A stretch of 64,000 nt of DNA from Pseudomonas beijingensis. GTDB taxonomy: Bacteria; Pseudomonadota; Gammaproteobacteria; Pseudomonadales; Pseudomonadaceae. The stretch is taken from NCBI RefSeq assembly GCF_030687295.1, contig NZ_CP117425.1, positions 5,522,001 through 5,586,000 of the forward strand. The letters run 5' to 3'. Every line of letters begins with the position of its first letter. The stretch's first letter is position 1. A program made the position numbers and the translations under genes. The notes under the pieces are model-generated. The model did not search any database, was not told the DNA's origin, and saw only the letters and a program-made list of their open reading frames with translations. Positions 37,307 through 46,375 of this stretch are shown here, one piece after another.

Positions 37307-37726
37307 ATGCGTATTCCCTCTCGCGTGATCGGTGGCGTGCTGGTCGCCACCCTGCTGACCCAGATCAGCGCCTGTGGCTCGATCTTCTACCCGGACCGTC
37401 GCGGCCAGATCGACGGCAAGATCGACCCGGCCATCGCCGCCCTCGATGCCGTCGGCCTGCTGTTCTACATCATCCCCGGCCTGATCGCGTTCGCCGTGGA
37501 CTTTGCCACCGGCGCCATCTATTTCGAGCCGGGCCGCAGCGTGCAGATCGAGCCAGAGAAACTCAAGCCGGCCATCAACCCCGACGGCACAGTCAATAAC
37601 CAAAAACTGCAGGCGATCCTGGAACGCGAACTGGGCCGCAGCTTCCCGCTGGGCGATCCTCGCCTGATCCAACACAAAGGCAGCGCGCAGCAACTGGCCA
37701 CGCTCGGTCTCAAACCGACCGCATGA
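37307..37726 (+). CDS. Small membrane-spanning lipoprotein
   Basis: 139 residues. Signal peptide with lipobox ISAC (Cys23), so the mature protein is anchored by a lipid. The next segment (LDAVGLLFYIIPGLIAFAVDFATGAIYF, about 45-75) is strongly hydrophobic. This pattern (CGSIFYPDRRGQ then a hydrophobic hairpin) occurs in small proteobacterial lipoproteins without known function. Strong ribosome site (AGGAG, 7 bases). It precedes the cation transporter gene by 28 bases, probably in one operon. Confidence 0.7.
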   Translation: MRIPSRVIGGVLVATLLTQISACGSIFYPDRRGQIDGKIDPAIAALDAVGLLFYIIPGLIAFAVDFATGAIYFEPGRSVQIEPEKLKPAINPDGTVNNQKLQAILERELGRSFPLGDPRLIQHKGSAQQLATLGLKPTA

Positions 37727-37754
37727 CCGGCGCTGCAGAAGGAACGACCGCGCC

Positions 37755-38648
37755 ATGACCACCAGTACCGAACACGCTCGCCTGTTGCGCCTGGCCACCC
37801 GGGCGTCGGTGGCCGTAGCCCTTGTCCTGATCGTCGCCAAGGCCCTGGCCTGGTGGCTCAGCGGTTCGGTGAGCATGCTCGCCGGCCTGACCGACTCGGC
37901 TCTGGACGGCGTCACCTCGCTGCTCAATCTGCTGGCGGTGCATTACGCCCTGCGCCCCGCCGACGATGACCATCGCTATGGTCATGGCAAGGCCGAATCC
38001 CTGGCCGGCATGGCCCAGGCGCTGTTTATCGGCGGCAGTGCGGTATTGATTGCCTTGCAGGCCTTTGAGCGCCTGAAAGAGCCGGTGCCGGTGGACGAGC
38101 CCTGGCTCAGCGTCGGCGTGATCGTGTTTTCCCTGGGGCTGACCCTGGCGCTGCTGGCGTTGCAGCATCGGGTCATCCGCGCTACCGGTTCCAACGCCGT
38201 GCGCGCCGATTCGCTGCACTATCGCTCCGACCTGTTGCTCAACGGCAGCATCCTGGTCGCGCTGGTATTGGCCGGGTTCGGCTGGTATCAACTCGACGCC
38301 TGGTTCGGCCTGGGCATTGCGGCGTACATCCTGTGGAGCGCCATCCAGATCGCCCGGGAAAGCTTCGCGGTGCTGATGGATGAAGAACTGCCGCCCGACG
38401 TCAGCCAGCGCATGCTGGAACTGGCCTGTGCCGTACCCGGCGTGCTCGTCGCCCATGACCTGCGTACGCGGGTCTCCGGTAACCACTGGTTCGTGCAACT
38501 GCACCTGGAGTTGCCGGGGGAACTGACCCTGTCAGTGGCCCATGGCATCAGCGACCAGGCCGCCGATGCCATCCATCGTGCTTACCCGAAGGCCGAGGTT
38601 CTGGTGCATGCCGATCCGTCGGAAGTGGTGAAGCGCGCCAGCGCATAA
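37755..38648 (+). CDS. fieF: Cation diffusion facilitator (FieF-like metal exporter)
   Basis: 297 residues with six hydrophobic helices and a cytoplasmic C-terminal domain. The transport-site residues of FieF are all visible: Asp47 and Asp51 (TDSALDG) and His/Asp in DSLHYRSDLL. It exports Zn2+, Fe2+ or similar divalent metals in exchange for H+. GAAGGA lies 11 bases before the ATG. Confidence 0.88.
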   Translation: MTTSTEHARLLRLATRASVAVALVLIVAKALAWWLSGSVSMLAGLTDSALDGVTSLLNLLAVHYALRPADDDHRYGHGKAESLAGMAQALFIGGSAVLIALQAFERLKEPVPVDEPWLSVGVIVFSLGLTLALLALQHRVIRATGSNAVRADSLHYRSDLLLNGSILVALVLAGFGWYQLDAWFGLGIAAYILWSAIQIARESFAVLMDEELPPDVSQRMLELACAVPGVLVAHDLRTRVSGNHWFVQLHLELPGELTLSVAHGISDQAADAIHRAYPKAEVLVHADPSEVVKRASA

Positions 38649-38666
38649 GCTGTCGAACATCGAACC

Positions 38667-38797
38667 TGTGGCGAGGGGATTTATCCCCGCTGGACTGCGA
38701 AGCAGTCCCAAAGCAGCGACTCAACCGTTCTGGCACACCGAGTTGTGGAACCTGAGGGCTGCTCCGCAGCCCAGCGGGGATAAATCCCCTCGCCACA
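38667..38797. repeat. Second-family hairpin repeat pair (GTGGCGAGGGGAT)
   Basis: TGTGGCGAGGGGATTTATCC at the left and its inverse at the right. Inner segments GACTGCGAAGCAGTCC and GGGCTGCTCCGCAGCCC are self-complementary, so the whole block can fold into a multi-branched hairpin. The same family occurs at 49021-49142 and, as a bare hairpin, at 58829-58858. Convergent gap between fieF and DUF6515. Confidence 0.8.
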
Positions 38798-38825
38798 AGA
38801 ACGGGCATTCCCCTCTTCTCAAAAC

Positions 38826-39836
38826 TCAGTACGTCACCTGATACCCACGACTGCTCAAGCAACTGCCCTGGGCCTGGCGATAGGTCTGCACCACTTCAGG
38901 TGCCGGTGGGTAGGTGTAGTTGCGCGGATCGAACCCGCTCTGCTGCACCGCCCAGCGATAGCAGTCGTAGCCATCCTGATTGACCTGCTCGGGCGACTGG
39001 CCGTTGGCCGGATAGGCCACCACATCGAAACTGTTGCCTTGGGGCTGCGGCTGCGGGTTGGCGACCGGCGCATCGACCACGACGTAATCCTGAGTGTTGG
39101 CTTCGTAGATGTAATAGGCGCCGGCCGCGAGGAAGAATAGCGAACTGCCGATCCACACTTCCCGGGCGTAATCGGGCAGGTAACGGGTGCGGATGCCCCG
39201 CGGTGGCGCGACCACCACATAACGCGGCCCTTGAGGGCGATACCAGTAGCCGCCCGAATAGAAATAGTCCTGGCCGCGATAAGGCACACGGTAGTTGCGA
39301 TCCGGGAAACGGTCGATCACATAACCAGGACGGTATTGCGGCCCCGGCCCCCAACCGTTGCCGTGCCCACCCGGCCGGCCGGGCCAAGGCCGATCGGGAC
39401 GGCCGTCATGGTCAGGACGCGGACCTGCGTTCGGATAACCATCGTTGCGCCGAGGAATATCGCGGTAATACCCCGGTTGCGGCTCACGGGTCTGGGTCAC
39501 GCTGTCGGGCCGGCCCTGAATGGGCAAGTTGTTGCCAGGCTGCGGCTGCGGGCGGCCATGGCCGTTGGGGTCTTGAGGCCCACGGTCATAGTGCTGGCCG
39601 CCCTGGTATTGCGGCTGCGGCTTGACCTCGAACTGGCGACTGTTGTCGCCCCGAATGATTTCGTTGCTCTGCGGCCTTGGCTGGCCCGAGTAACCCTGGC
39701 CGTTGCCGCCGCGCCCGTCCGGCCCGTGACTGCCATCCGGGCCGCCACGGTTTTGCTGATCGTCGGCCATTCCCTGCGCACTGACACTTGCCCACAACAG
39801 ACCAACACCTGCCAAACGCCAGATGCGCGACTTCAT
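38826..39836 (-). CDS. Secreted Gly/Pro/Gln-rich DUF6515 protein
   Basis: 336 residues. A signal peptide (cleaved about residue 22) leads into a long low-complexity region of Gly, Pro, Gln, Asn, Asp and Arg (about 25-180). It continues with a Tyr/Arg-rich segment, one hydrophobic helix (SSLFFLAAGAYYIYEA, about 225-240) and a C-terminal domain ending in a Cys-containing YDCYRWA...GSCLSSRGYQ motif that fits DUF6515. Function is unknown; the composition suggests an unstructured envelope protein. The ATG at 39836 has GAGGA 5 bases upstream. Confidence 0.68.
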   Translation of the reverse strand: MKSRIWRLAGVGLLWASVSAQGMADDQQNRGGPDGSHGPDGRGGNGQGYSGQPRPQSNEIIRGDNSRQFEVKPQPQYQGGQHYDRGPQDPNGHGRPQPQPGNNLPIQGRPDSVTQTREPQPGYYRDIPRRNDGYPNAGPRPDHDGRPDRPWPGRPGGHGNGWGPGPQYRPGYVIDRFPDRNYRVPYRGQDYFYSGGYWYRPQGPRYVVVAPPRGIRTRYLPDYAREVWIGSSLFFLAAGAYYIYEANTQDYVVVDAPVANPQPQPQGNSFDVVAYPANGQSPEQVNQDGYDCYRWAVQQSGFDPRNYTYPPAPEVVQTYRQAQGSCLSSRGYQVTY

Positions 39837-40046
39837 GAAATTCCTCACAACGGTTCAGGGCCTGATGATAAGACTGGAAAAGCCCAGGCCGGTTCTGCGA
39901 CAGGTTATCAGCCACGGGGTTTATTTCGCAGGCTGCTGAAAGTTTTCCTCTAAGATGCCTATCGATTTCGCCGGTTGACAGGACTTCCGTTCACCCGTAA
40001 CGACTACCGGCATCTGTCGCAATGAGCCAATCAAGGGAGTGAAGGC

Positions 40047-40904
40047 ATGTCAATTCCATTCAGGTGGGGTCAAGGGCACCTCATGCGGATCCTCGTCACG
40101 AGGATCCGTCTTGGTGCTCTGATGCTGCTGCCCGTAGCCCTGTCGGCCTGCGGGCATGCACCGCTGGTGCAGGAAAACGACAGACGTCTAAGCCGTATGT
40201 TGTGTGAAGTAGGGGAGCAGCGGGTAACGTTGAGTCCGCGTTTTTCTTACGATCTGCCTGGACCGCTGCGCCATACGCCATGTGGCACCTTGGAAAGCGG
40301 TTTCGACTATGACAAGCGACGTGATGTGCAAACGGCAGGTACCACCGGCAGCTTTCGGGCCGGAGCGCTTGAAATACTGGCCTCATCATTGTCCCTCGTC
40401 GTAGAGGGTTGGCTCGATGGGCGGGAAGAAGGCACCTTGTATACCCCGGAACAATTTCTCCAATACCAACTTGCCTTAATGGATGTGACTTCAAGCAAAG
40501 CACGGCCGCAGGACATCAACTGGGTCACTCACCGGAGCATGCAGTGCCTTCGCTTCCACAACGTCTGGCATGGCCCGTCGGGATCCTGGGAAGAGGACGT
40601 AAAATACTGGTGTTGGGAAAACCAGAGCGGTCTGAAACAACCGTTCTCGGTCAGCGCCGGCCAACGCTTACCCGAAGGCACCAAGGGCTACGACCTGGAT
40701 CAGGCCTTTATCCTGCCCTTCTTCCAGAGCCTGAAAATCAATCGCCTGTCCGATACCGCCCTGGCCGAGGCTGACGCAAAAATCAAAGCCGCCTGCGCCC
40801 ACGTCAAATCCCGCTATGACCAGCATCTGAACTGGGGCGACGACTATCCAGACAAACGCCTGACCCGCCAACGCCTGCGCTCTTGCGGATATGACGCGCC
40901 CTAG
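40047..40904 (+). CDS. Hypothetical lipoprotein with atypical codon use
   Basis: 285 residues with a lipobox LSAC (Cys35 from the first ATG, Cys23 from the in-frame ATG at 40083). A strong ribosome site (GGGAGTGAAGG) favours 40047. The body is Trp/Tyr/Arg-rich and has no recognisable domain. Codons such as CTA, GTA, TGT, TTG and CGT are more frequent than in neighbours, most clearly between about 40150 and 40500, a sign of possible acquisition. A perfect 10-base hairpin (CGGATCCTCG-TCA-CGAGGATCCG, 40086-40108) covers the second start codon region. A plus-strand TTGACA (39975-39980) is a possible -35. Confidence 0.6.
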   Translation: MSIPFRWGQGHLMRILVTRIRLGALMLLPVALSACGHAPLVQENDRRLSRMLCEVGEQRVTLSPRFSYDLPGPLRHTPCGTLESGFDYDKRRDVQTAGTTGSFRAGALEILASSLSLVVEGWLDGREEGTLYTPEQFLQYQLALMDVTSSKARPQDINWVTHRSMQCLRFHNVWHGPSGSWEEDVKYWCWENQSGLKQPFSVSAGQRLPEGTKGYDLDQAFILPFFQSLKINRLSDTALAEADAKIKAACAHVKSRYDQHLNWGDDYPDKRLTRQRLRSCGYDAP

Positions 40905-40927
40905 CCAAAGCAGAATCTGCGCCCAAT

Positions 40928-40956
40928 AAAAAAGGGAGACCCGTCGGCCTCCCCTT
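40928..40956 (-). terminator. Intrinsic terminator for a minus-strand transcript
   Basis: Read on the minus strand, GGGGAG-loop-CTCCC is followed by TTTTTT, the standard intrinsic terminator layout. On the plus strand the stem is followed by only a few Ts, so it would serve poorly for the lipoprotein gene that ends 24 bases upstream. It therefore points to a minus-strand transcript starting between here and the Lrp gene. Confidence 0.65.
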
Positions 40957-40993
40957 GAGAATTTCGTCCGTGCGCGACGCTTATGACGTCGGC

Positions 40994-41128
40994 TCACCTC
41001 ACGCCGTCTTCTGGACGGTGTGCAGCTCGGGGGTCTGCCAGTACCGGTGGGTACTGCGACCGCAGCCGGCCTGATTGGGCGGGCTGCACTGGACTGTTTG
41101 TCCGAGCAGTGATCTTGGTGGTAAGCAT
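40994..41128 (-). CDS. Possible 44-residue small protein or leader peptide
   Basis: This frame is the best reading of the minus-strand unit that ends at the terminator 40928-40956. It runs from an ATG at 41128 (AGG 4 bases upstream) to a TGA at 40994 and gives a small, basic peptide (LTTKITARTNSPVQPAQSG then arginine-rich). No family is recognised. It may equally be a non-coding RNA or a leader peptide; I place it here because it is bounded by its own terminator and by the divergent Lrp gene. Confidence 0.25.
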   Translation of the reverse strand: MLTTKITARTNSPVQPAQSGRLRSQYPPVLADPRAAHRPEDGVR

Positions 41129-41241
41129 AAGCCTGGGGTGCCGACGGATGATTGCGAAGATTGCTTAAATAAACATCACTTGCGCAATTTTTAACCCCGG
41201 ATAGATAATCTGCCGCAATTATCAAGATAAAGGCCCGACCG

Positions 41242-41721
41242 ATGAGCAAACTCGACCGTTACGACCTGAGCATTCTGGCGGAATTGCAGCGCGACGCGCG
41301 CATCTCCAACCAGGAACTGGCCGAACGCATCGGCCTGTCGCCCTCCCCTTGCTCGCGACGGGTCAAGCAGTTGGAAGATGACGGCTACATCACCCGCCAG
41401 GTCGCCCTGCTCGACCGCAAGCTGCTGGGCCTGAGCCTGACGGCTTATGTGCTGATCGGCATGGACCGCCACACACCCGAGCGCTTCGAGAACTTCGAAG
41501 CCGCCATCCGCAACCTGCCGCAAGTGCTGGAGTGCAGCTTGGTCACCGGCATGGACGCGGACTATCAGCTCAAGGTGGTGGTGCCGGACATGGACCATTA
41601 CCAGAAACTGCTGTTGGGGCACCTGACCCGGATCGATGGCGTCACCAGCGTGCGTTCGAGCTTTGTGCTGAACCAGGTGCTTAACAGTACCGAGCTGCCG
41701 TTGACTCATCTGCGCAGTTGA
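41242..41721 (+). CDS. Lrp/AsnC-family regulator
   Basis: 159 residues. The helix-turn-helix (ARISNQELAERIGLSPSPCSRRVKQLEDDG) is followed by the RAM domain (LECSLVTGMDADYQLKVVV). It resembles Lrp-type regulators of amino acid catabolism (BkdR/MdeR-like), but the catabolic gene usually found beside these is missing here; instead a small terminator-bounded unit lies upstream. The ATG at 41242 has only weak ribosome-site pairing. Confidence 0.85.
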   Translation: MSKLDRYDLSILAELQRDARISNQELAERIGLSPSPCSRRVKQLEDDGYITRQVALLDRKLLGLSLTAYVLIGMDRHTPERFENFEAAIRNLPQVLECSLVTGMDADYQLKVVVPDMDHYQKLLLGHLTRIDGVTSVRSSFVLNQVLNSTELPLTHLRS

Positions 41722-41727
41722 AGGCGC

Positions 41728-41885
41728 CATCGCGAGCAGGCTCGCTCCCACATGGGTTCCGGATGCTCACAGAAATCGCGCCCACCGCAAATCCGTGTGG
41801 GAGCGAGCTTGCTCGCGATAGCGGTGGTTCAGCTTGCATTGACGTTGGATGTGCTACCGCCATCGCGAGCAAGCTCGCTCCCACA
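41728..41885. repeat. Three REP copies: one single plus one inverted pair
   Basis: A lone ATCGCGAGCAGGCTCGCTCC copy (about 41728-41752) lies 7 bases past the Lrp stop, followed by an inverted pair from 41796 to 41885 with inner arms GCGGTGGT / CTACCGCC. It is the largest REP cluster in the window and fills most of the gap to DUF2788. Confidence 0.83.
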
Positions 41886-42011
41886 TGGGTCTATAGCGTC
41901 AGCCCAGGCGATGAATAGCTGCGACACACCGCCGCAGGCCAATCCCCCACCCGCCCCCCATGCCTTATACTCGCCGCGCCTTTTCAATCCCGCCCACGCC
42001 GGAGTGTCCTG

Positions 42012-42221
42012 ATGGATCCTGCTGTTTTCGAAGAGTGGATGATGACCGGCCTGGTCAGCATCCTGATCATTTTCATGGGTTTCATCGTCTGGGACCTGGC
42101 GAAGAAGTCCAAGGCCGGGCGTTTTGGCTCGTTCATCCTGTTTTTCGTGCTGGGCCTCGGCGTGGCCGCGTTCATCATCAAGAGCGTGGTGATCGGCCTG
42201 ATCGAATCCGGGACGCTATAA
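42012..42221 (+). CDS. DUF2788 small membrane protein
   Basis: 69 residues with two hydrophobic helices ([20 protein letters not shown] and [21 protein letters not shown]) around a short basic loop (AKKSKAGR). It matches the DUF2788 family, which is limited to Pseudomonas and relatives and has no known function. Its stop overlaps the stop of the convergent rluE gene. Confidence 0.85.
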   Translation: MDPAVFEEWMMTGLVSILIIFMGFIVWDLAKKSKAGRFGSFILFFVLGLGVAAFIIKSVVIGLIESGTL

Positions 42222-42851
42222 GCGCGCCGGCACTTCCTTCCACTGGCCCTGGTCGAGCCCTTCGAGCGTCCAGTCACCGATCCTGACCCGCACCAGGCGC
42301 AGTGTCGGCAAACCCACCGCAGCGGTCATGCGTCGCACCTGACGGTTGCGCCCTTCGCGGATCACCAGCTCCAGCCAGCTCGTGGGCACGCTTTTACGAA
42401 AACGCACCGGCGGGTTGCGCGGCCACAATTGTGGCTCGTCCAATTGCCGCGCCTCGGCCGGCAACGTCATGCCGTCGTTCAATTCCACGCCCTCGCGCAA
42501 ACGCTGCAATTGTTCAGCGCTCGGCTCACCCTCGACTTGCACCCAATAGGTCTTGGCCAGCTTGTGTTTGGGGTCGGCAATACGCGCCTGCAACTGCCCA
42601 TCGTTGGTCAGCAACAGTAACCCTTCGCTGTCGCGATCCAGCCGCCCGGCCGGGTAGATGCCCGGTACGTCGATAAAATCCTTGAGCGTCGCCCGCCCCT
42701 CACCGTCGCTGAATTGCGTCAGCACATCGAAGGGTTTATTGAACAGGATCAGCTTTGGCTCGGCCGGCGGAGCCTTGGCCACACGGCGCGGGGCTGCGGC
42801 GGGGAGCTTCGCGCCAGGGCGACGGGAAGCGGGGCGTGGGGGACGGGGCAT
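42216..42851 (-). CDS. rluE: 23S rRNA pseudouridine synthase RluE
   Basis: 211 residues of the RsuA/RluB/E/F group: [12 protein letters not shown], catalytic Asp in [14 protein letters not shown], and [12 protein letters not shown] 30-residue Pro/Ala/Arg-rich leader precedes the core and there is no S4 domain, as in E. coli RluE, which makes pseudouridine 2457 in 23S rRNA. The start codon at 42851 is the only one that precedes the basic tail. Confidence 0.87.
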   Translation of the reverse strand: MPRPPRPASRRPGAKLPAAAPRRVAKAPPAEPKLILFNKPFDVLTQFSDGEGRATLKDFIDVPGIYPAGRLDRDSEGLLLLTNDGQLQARIADPKHKLAKTYWVQVEGEPSAEQLQRLREGVELNDGMTLPAEARQLDEPQLWPRNPPVRFRKSVPTSWLELVIREGRNRQVRRMTAAVGLPTLRLVRVRIGDWTLEGLDQGQWKEVPARL

Positions 42852-42921
42852 GGCGAATACAACATCTAACGGTCAGGGCCGACCATGCTAGTGGCCCGAC
42901 CGTTAAATGACCACCATCCGA

Positions 42922-44385
42922 TCAGCGGAACGGCGGCTCGTCGAAGCTGCGCAGCTTGCGCGAATGCAACGAGTTGAGTTCGGTGCGCAACAGGTCCAGC
43001 GCCGCGATGCCGATCTTCAAATGCTGGTTGACCGCTCGCTCATAGAACGCGTTAGCCGAACCCGGCAGCTTGATCTCGCTGTGCAGCGGTTTGTCCGAGA
43101 CGCACAGCAGCGTGCCATAAGGCACCCGCAGACGATAACCCTGGGCGGCGATGGTGCCGCTTTCCATGTCCACCGCCACGGCGCGAGACAGGTTGATCAG
43201 CGGCCGCTCCTGGGCCCAGCGCAGTTCCCAGTTACGGTCGTCGTAGGTCAGCACGGTGCCGGTGCGCAGGCGTTTTTTCAGCTCGTCGCCCTTCTCGCCA
43301 GTGATGTTCGCCGCCGCCTGCTGCAGGGCCATCTGCACTTCGGCCAAGGCCGGAATCGGAATGTTCGGCGGTACCACCCGGTCCAGGATCCCGTCGCGGC
43401 GCATATAGGCGTGGGCCAGCACATAGTCGCCAATGGTCTGCGACTGCCGCAACCCGCCGCAGTGGCCGATCATCAGCCAGCAATGCGGGCGCAGCACGGC
43501 GAGGTGGTCGGTGATGTTCTTGGCGTTGGACGGGCCGACACCGATGTTCACCAGGGTCACGCCATGGCCGTCGTTGCTCTGCAGGTGATAGGCCGGCATC
43601 TGGTAGCGGTGCCAGACCACCCCGGCGGCGATGGCCGACGCTTCGCTGTGCTCCATGTTCTTGTCGATGATCACGTTGCCCGGCAGGACCATGCGTACAA
43701 AGCGCGGGTCGCTGCGCAGTTGCTCCAGGCCATGGACGATGAACTGGTCGACATAGCGGTGGTAGTTGGTCAGCAGGATCCACGGCTGCACATGGCGCCA
43801 GTCGCTGCCGGTGTAATGCACCAGCCGGCGCAGGGAAAAATCCACCCGCGCGGCGTCGAACAGCGCCAAGGGCAGCGGGTCGGTGTTTTCCCAGTCATAG
43901 AGGCCGTCGGCGATGCCATCGGTGGCGGCCGACAGGTCAGTGCTGGGGAATACCCGCGCCAGCACGGCGGCGGTCACACCGGAGCCGGCCAGTTCGTCGC
44001 CCTGCTCCACCACGTACGGGTACGGGATGTTCTGCTCGCTGACGCCCACTTCCACGGTGACGGTAAAGTCGTGCATCAACGGGACCAGCTGTTCCAGCAG
44101 GTATTTACGGAACGCGGCGGGATGGGTGACGGTGACGCTGTAGGTGCCGGGCAACTGGACCTTGGCGTAGGCCCGGGTGGTTTGCGGGACTTCGCCGTGG
44201 CAGTGATAGGTCAGGCGCAGGGCCGGATAACGAAACAATGCACGCTGCTCGGCATCCGGCTCGATGCGATCCTTGAGATAACGCATCAGCGCCTGGTTCA
44301 GCGCGGTGGTCGCACGCTCGTGCAGGGCCGCCAGACGATCCACGGCTTGTTCGGCGGTTTGAACGACAATAAACGCTTCGGTCAC
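42922..44385 (-). CDS. amn: AMP nucleosidase
   Basis: 487 residues from a GTG at 44385, close to E. coli Amn (484). The N-terminal Amn domain is followed by a nucleoside phosphorylase fold (LVNIGVGPSNAKNITDHLAVLRP, GHCGGLR, and the substrate segment VAVDMESGTIAAQG). It hydrolyses AMP to adenine and ribose 5-phosphate. AGGA lies 8 bases before the GTG; an ATG at 44421 and a still longer frame to 44604 would run through a REP element and are rejected. Confidence 0.88.
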   Translation of the reverse strand: MTEAFIVVQTAEQAVDRLAALHERATTALNQALMRYLKDRIEPDAEQRALFRYPALRLTYHCHGEVPQTTRAYAKVQLPGTYSVTVTHPAAFRKYLLEQLVPLMHDFTVTVEVGVSEQNIPYPYVVEQGDELAGSGVTAAVLARVFPSTDLSAATDGIADGLYDWENTDPLPLALFDAARVDFSLRRLVHYTGSDWRHVQPWILLTNYHRYVDQFIVHGLEQLRSDPRFVRMVLPGNVIIDKNMEHSEASAIAAGVVWHRYQMPAYHLQSNDGHGVTLVNIGVGPSNAKNITDHLAVLRPHCWLMIGHCGGLRQSQTIGDYVLAHAYMRRDGILDRVVPPNIPIPALAEVQMALQQAAANITGEKGDELKKRLRTGTVLTYDDRNWELRWAQERPLINLSRAVAVDMESGTIAAQGYRLRVPYGTLLCVSDKPLHSEIKLPGSANAFYERAVNQHLKIGIAALDLLRTELNSLHSRKLRSFDEPPFR

Positions 44386-44515
44386 GATCAGCTTCCTGTG
44401 TTCTGACTTGCAGGCCTTCATCTTGCCTGCATCGTCGTCTGACGGGAACAGTGGCGTAGTGGACTCGCTCCCACACTTGATCTCAGTAGCCCCAGAATTG
44501 CCACCGCATATCCCC

Positions 44516-44605
44516 TGTGGGAGCGAGCTTGCTCGCGATAGCGGTGTGTCAGTCACCACAGATGTTGGATGGGCCGACGCCATCGCGAGCAAGCTCGCTC
44601 CCACA
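44516..44605. repeat. REP inverted pair
   Basis: TGTGGGAGCGAGCTTGCTCG and its inverse with inner arms GCGGTGTGTCAG / CCGACGCC. A partial REP fragment (GACTCGCTCCCACA, 44462-44475) precedes it. It lies in the gap between amn and aidB, both on the minus strand. Confidence 0.85.
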
Positions 44606-44655
44606 ATGGACCTTCAGCGGCCCCTGGACTGCCATTCATCACAGGTGTGTGTTGT

Positions 44656-46305
44656 TTAAAAGCCGTGTGGGGTCGAGCGGGCGACGATGGCCTCTACATC
44701 CAAGCCCCGAGGCAGGGCACCGTACACCCGGCCGGTCGAACCCAGGCGACTGGCGATGAAGGCATCGCTGACCTCACTGTTGCCCGCTTCGAGCAACAGT
44801 TTGGCTTGCAAGCCAACGGCGATGTCTTCGGTCAATTGCCGGGCGCGGTACTGGATGTCGTCGGTGTCCTTGAACGCCGCGTGCAATTGATGGATGTGGC
44901 CGGCCAGGCGCTTGTCGCCGTGGCCGTCGCCCAATTCGCTGAACAAGACCTCCAGCACACCCGGCTCCTTGGACAAGGCGCGCAACACATCGAGGCATTG
45001 CACGTTGCCGGAGCCTTCCCACGTCGAGTTGACCGGCGCTTCGCGGTACAGGCGCGGCAGGATGCTGTCTTCGACGTAGCCGGCACCGCCCATGCATTCG
45101 GCAGCTTCGTTGATCATCGCGGGGGCGCGCTTGCAGATCCAGTACTTGCCCACCGCCGTCACCAGCCGGGCGAACTTGGCCTCGTGCTCATCGTTCAAGT
45201 GGTCCAGCGCCCGGCCCATGCGCAGGCTCAAGGCCAGGGCGGACTCGCTTTCCAGCGCCAGGTCAGCCAGGACGTTTTGCATCAGCGGCTGTTCGCTCAA
45301 CAGCTTGCCGCCGACCTTGCGGTGCGCGCAGTGATGGCTGGCCTGGGTCAACGCCTGGCGCATCAAGGCGCTGGAGCCGACCATGCAATCGAAGCGGGTC
45401 ATGGCCACCATCTCGATGATCGTCGGCACGCCTCGGCCTTCTTCACCGACCATCCAGGCCAGTGCGCCACGGAACTCGACTTCGCTGGAGGCGTTGGAAC
45501 AGTTGCCCAGTTTGTTTTTCAAGCGCTGGATGTAGAACTGATTGCGCGTATCGTCGGGGCGATGGCGCGGCAGCAGGAAACAGGTCAGCCCCTTGTCGGT
45601 CTGGGCCAAGGTGAGGAAGGCGTCGCACATCGGTGCCGAACAGAACCATTTGTGCCCCACCAGCTCATAGGCCTGGCCCGGGCCGCTGGCGCCCACCGGA
45701 TAGGCCTTGGTGGTGTTGGCCCGCACATCGGTGCCGCCCTGTTTTTCGGTCATTGCCATGCCCACGGTCACCCCGGGCTTGTGGGCCATGCCGACATTGC
45801 GCGGGTCGTACTCGGTGGCGAGCACCTTCGGCACCCAGCGCTCGGCCAGGTCCGGCTGCAAGCGCAGCGCTGGCACGCTGGCAAAAGTCATGGTCAACGG
45901 GCAACCAGTACCGGCTTCAGCCTGGCTGTGCAGGTAGGTCATCGAGGCACGGGCGACATGCGCACCGGGCTGTGGATGGGCCCAGGGCAAACTGGGCAGG
46001 CCATGCTCGACGGCGGCCCGCATCAACTGGTGATACGCGGGATGGAATTCCACCAGATCGATGCGATGACCGTAACGGTCATGACTGGAAAAAACCGGTT
46101 TGTTCTGGTTGGCCAGGAAGCCCGCTTCCATCAATGGCCCTCCGGCCAACGCCCCATACGCATCGATCCGCGCCTGCGCCCAGCCAGCCCCAAAGCGCTG
46201 CGACCACTGTTGCAGCGGCAGGTCGATGCGGTACAGGTTCGCGCCATCCAGGGATGGCGGCTGATTGGTGACGTCGTGGGTTTCAGCGAACTGGTGCAGG
46301 TTCAT
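44656..46305 (-). CDS. aidB: AidB-type acyl-CoA dehydrogenase, alkylation response protein
   Basis: 549 residues, near the 541 of E. coli AidB. The acyl-CoA dehydrogenase fold is clear (GMAMTEKQGGTDVRANTT; the WEGSGNVQCLDVLRA segment; GGAGYVEDS). The AidB features are the long N-terminal extension before the dehydrogenase core and the extended C-terminus. In E. coli AidB belongs to the adaptive response to alkylation and binds DNA; no ada, alkA or alkB lies beside it here. Single gene. Confidence 0.85.
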   Translation of the reverse strand: MNLHQFAETHDVTNQPPSLDGANLYRIDLPLQQWSQRFGAGWAQARIDAYGALAGGPLMEAGFLANQNKPVFSSHDRYGHRIDLVEFHPAYHQLMRAAVEHGLPSLPWAHPQPGAHVARASMTYLHSQAEAGTGCPLTMTFASVPALRLQPDLAERWVPKVLATEYDPRNVGMAHKPGVTVGMAMTEKQGGTDVRANTTKAYPVGASGPGQAYELVGHKWFCSAPMCDAFLTLAQTDKGLTCFLLPRHRPDDTRNQFYIQRLKNKLGNCSNASSEVEFRGALAWMVGEEGRGVPTIIEMVAMTRFDCMVGSSALMRQALTQASHHCAHRKVGGKLLSEQPLMQNVLADLALESESALALSLRMGRALDHLNDEHEAKFARLVTAVGKYWICKRAPAMINEAAECMGGAGYVEDSILPRLYREAPVNSTWEGSGNVQCLDVLRALSKEPGVLEVLFSELGDGHGDKRLAGHIHQLHAAFKDTDDIQYRARQLTEDIAVGLQAKLLLEAGNSEVSDAFIASRLGSTGRVYGALPRGLDVEAIVARSTPHGF

Positions 46306-46375
46306 GACAGGGCTCCTCGATCGGCAGGGATTCAGTTAAGCACCGCCTCCAAGCCGAACAAAGTGTCATATGCGC

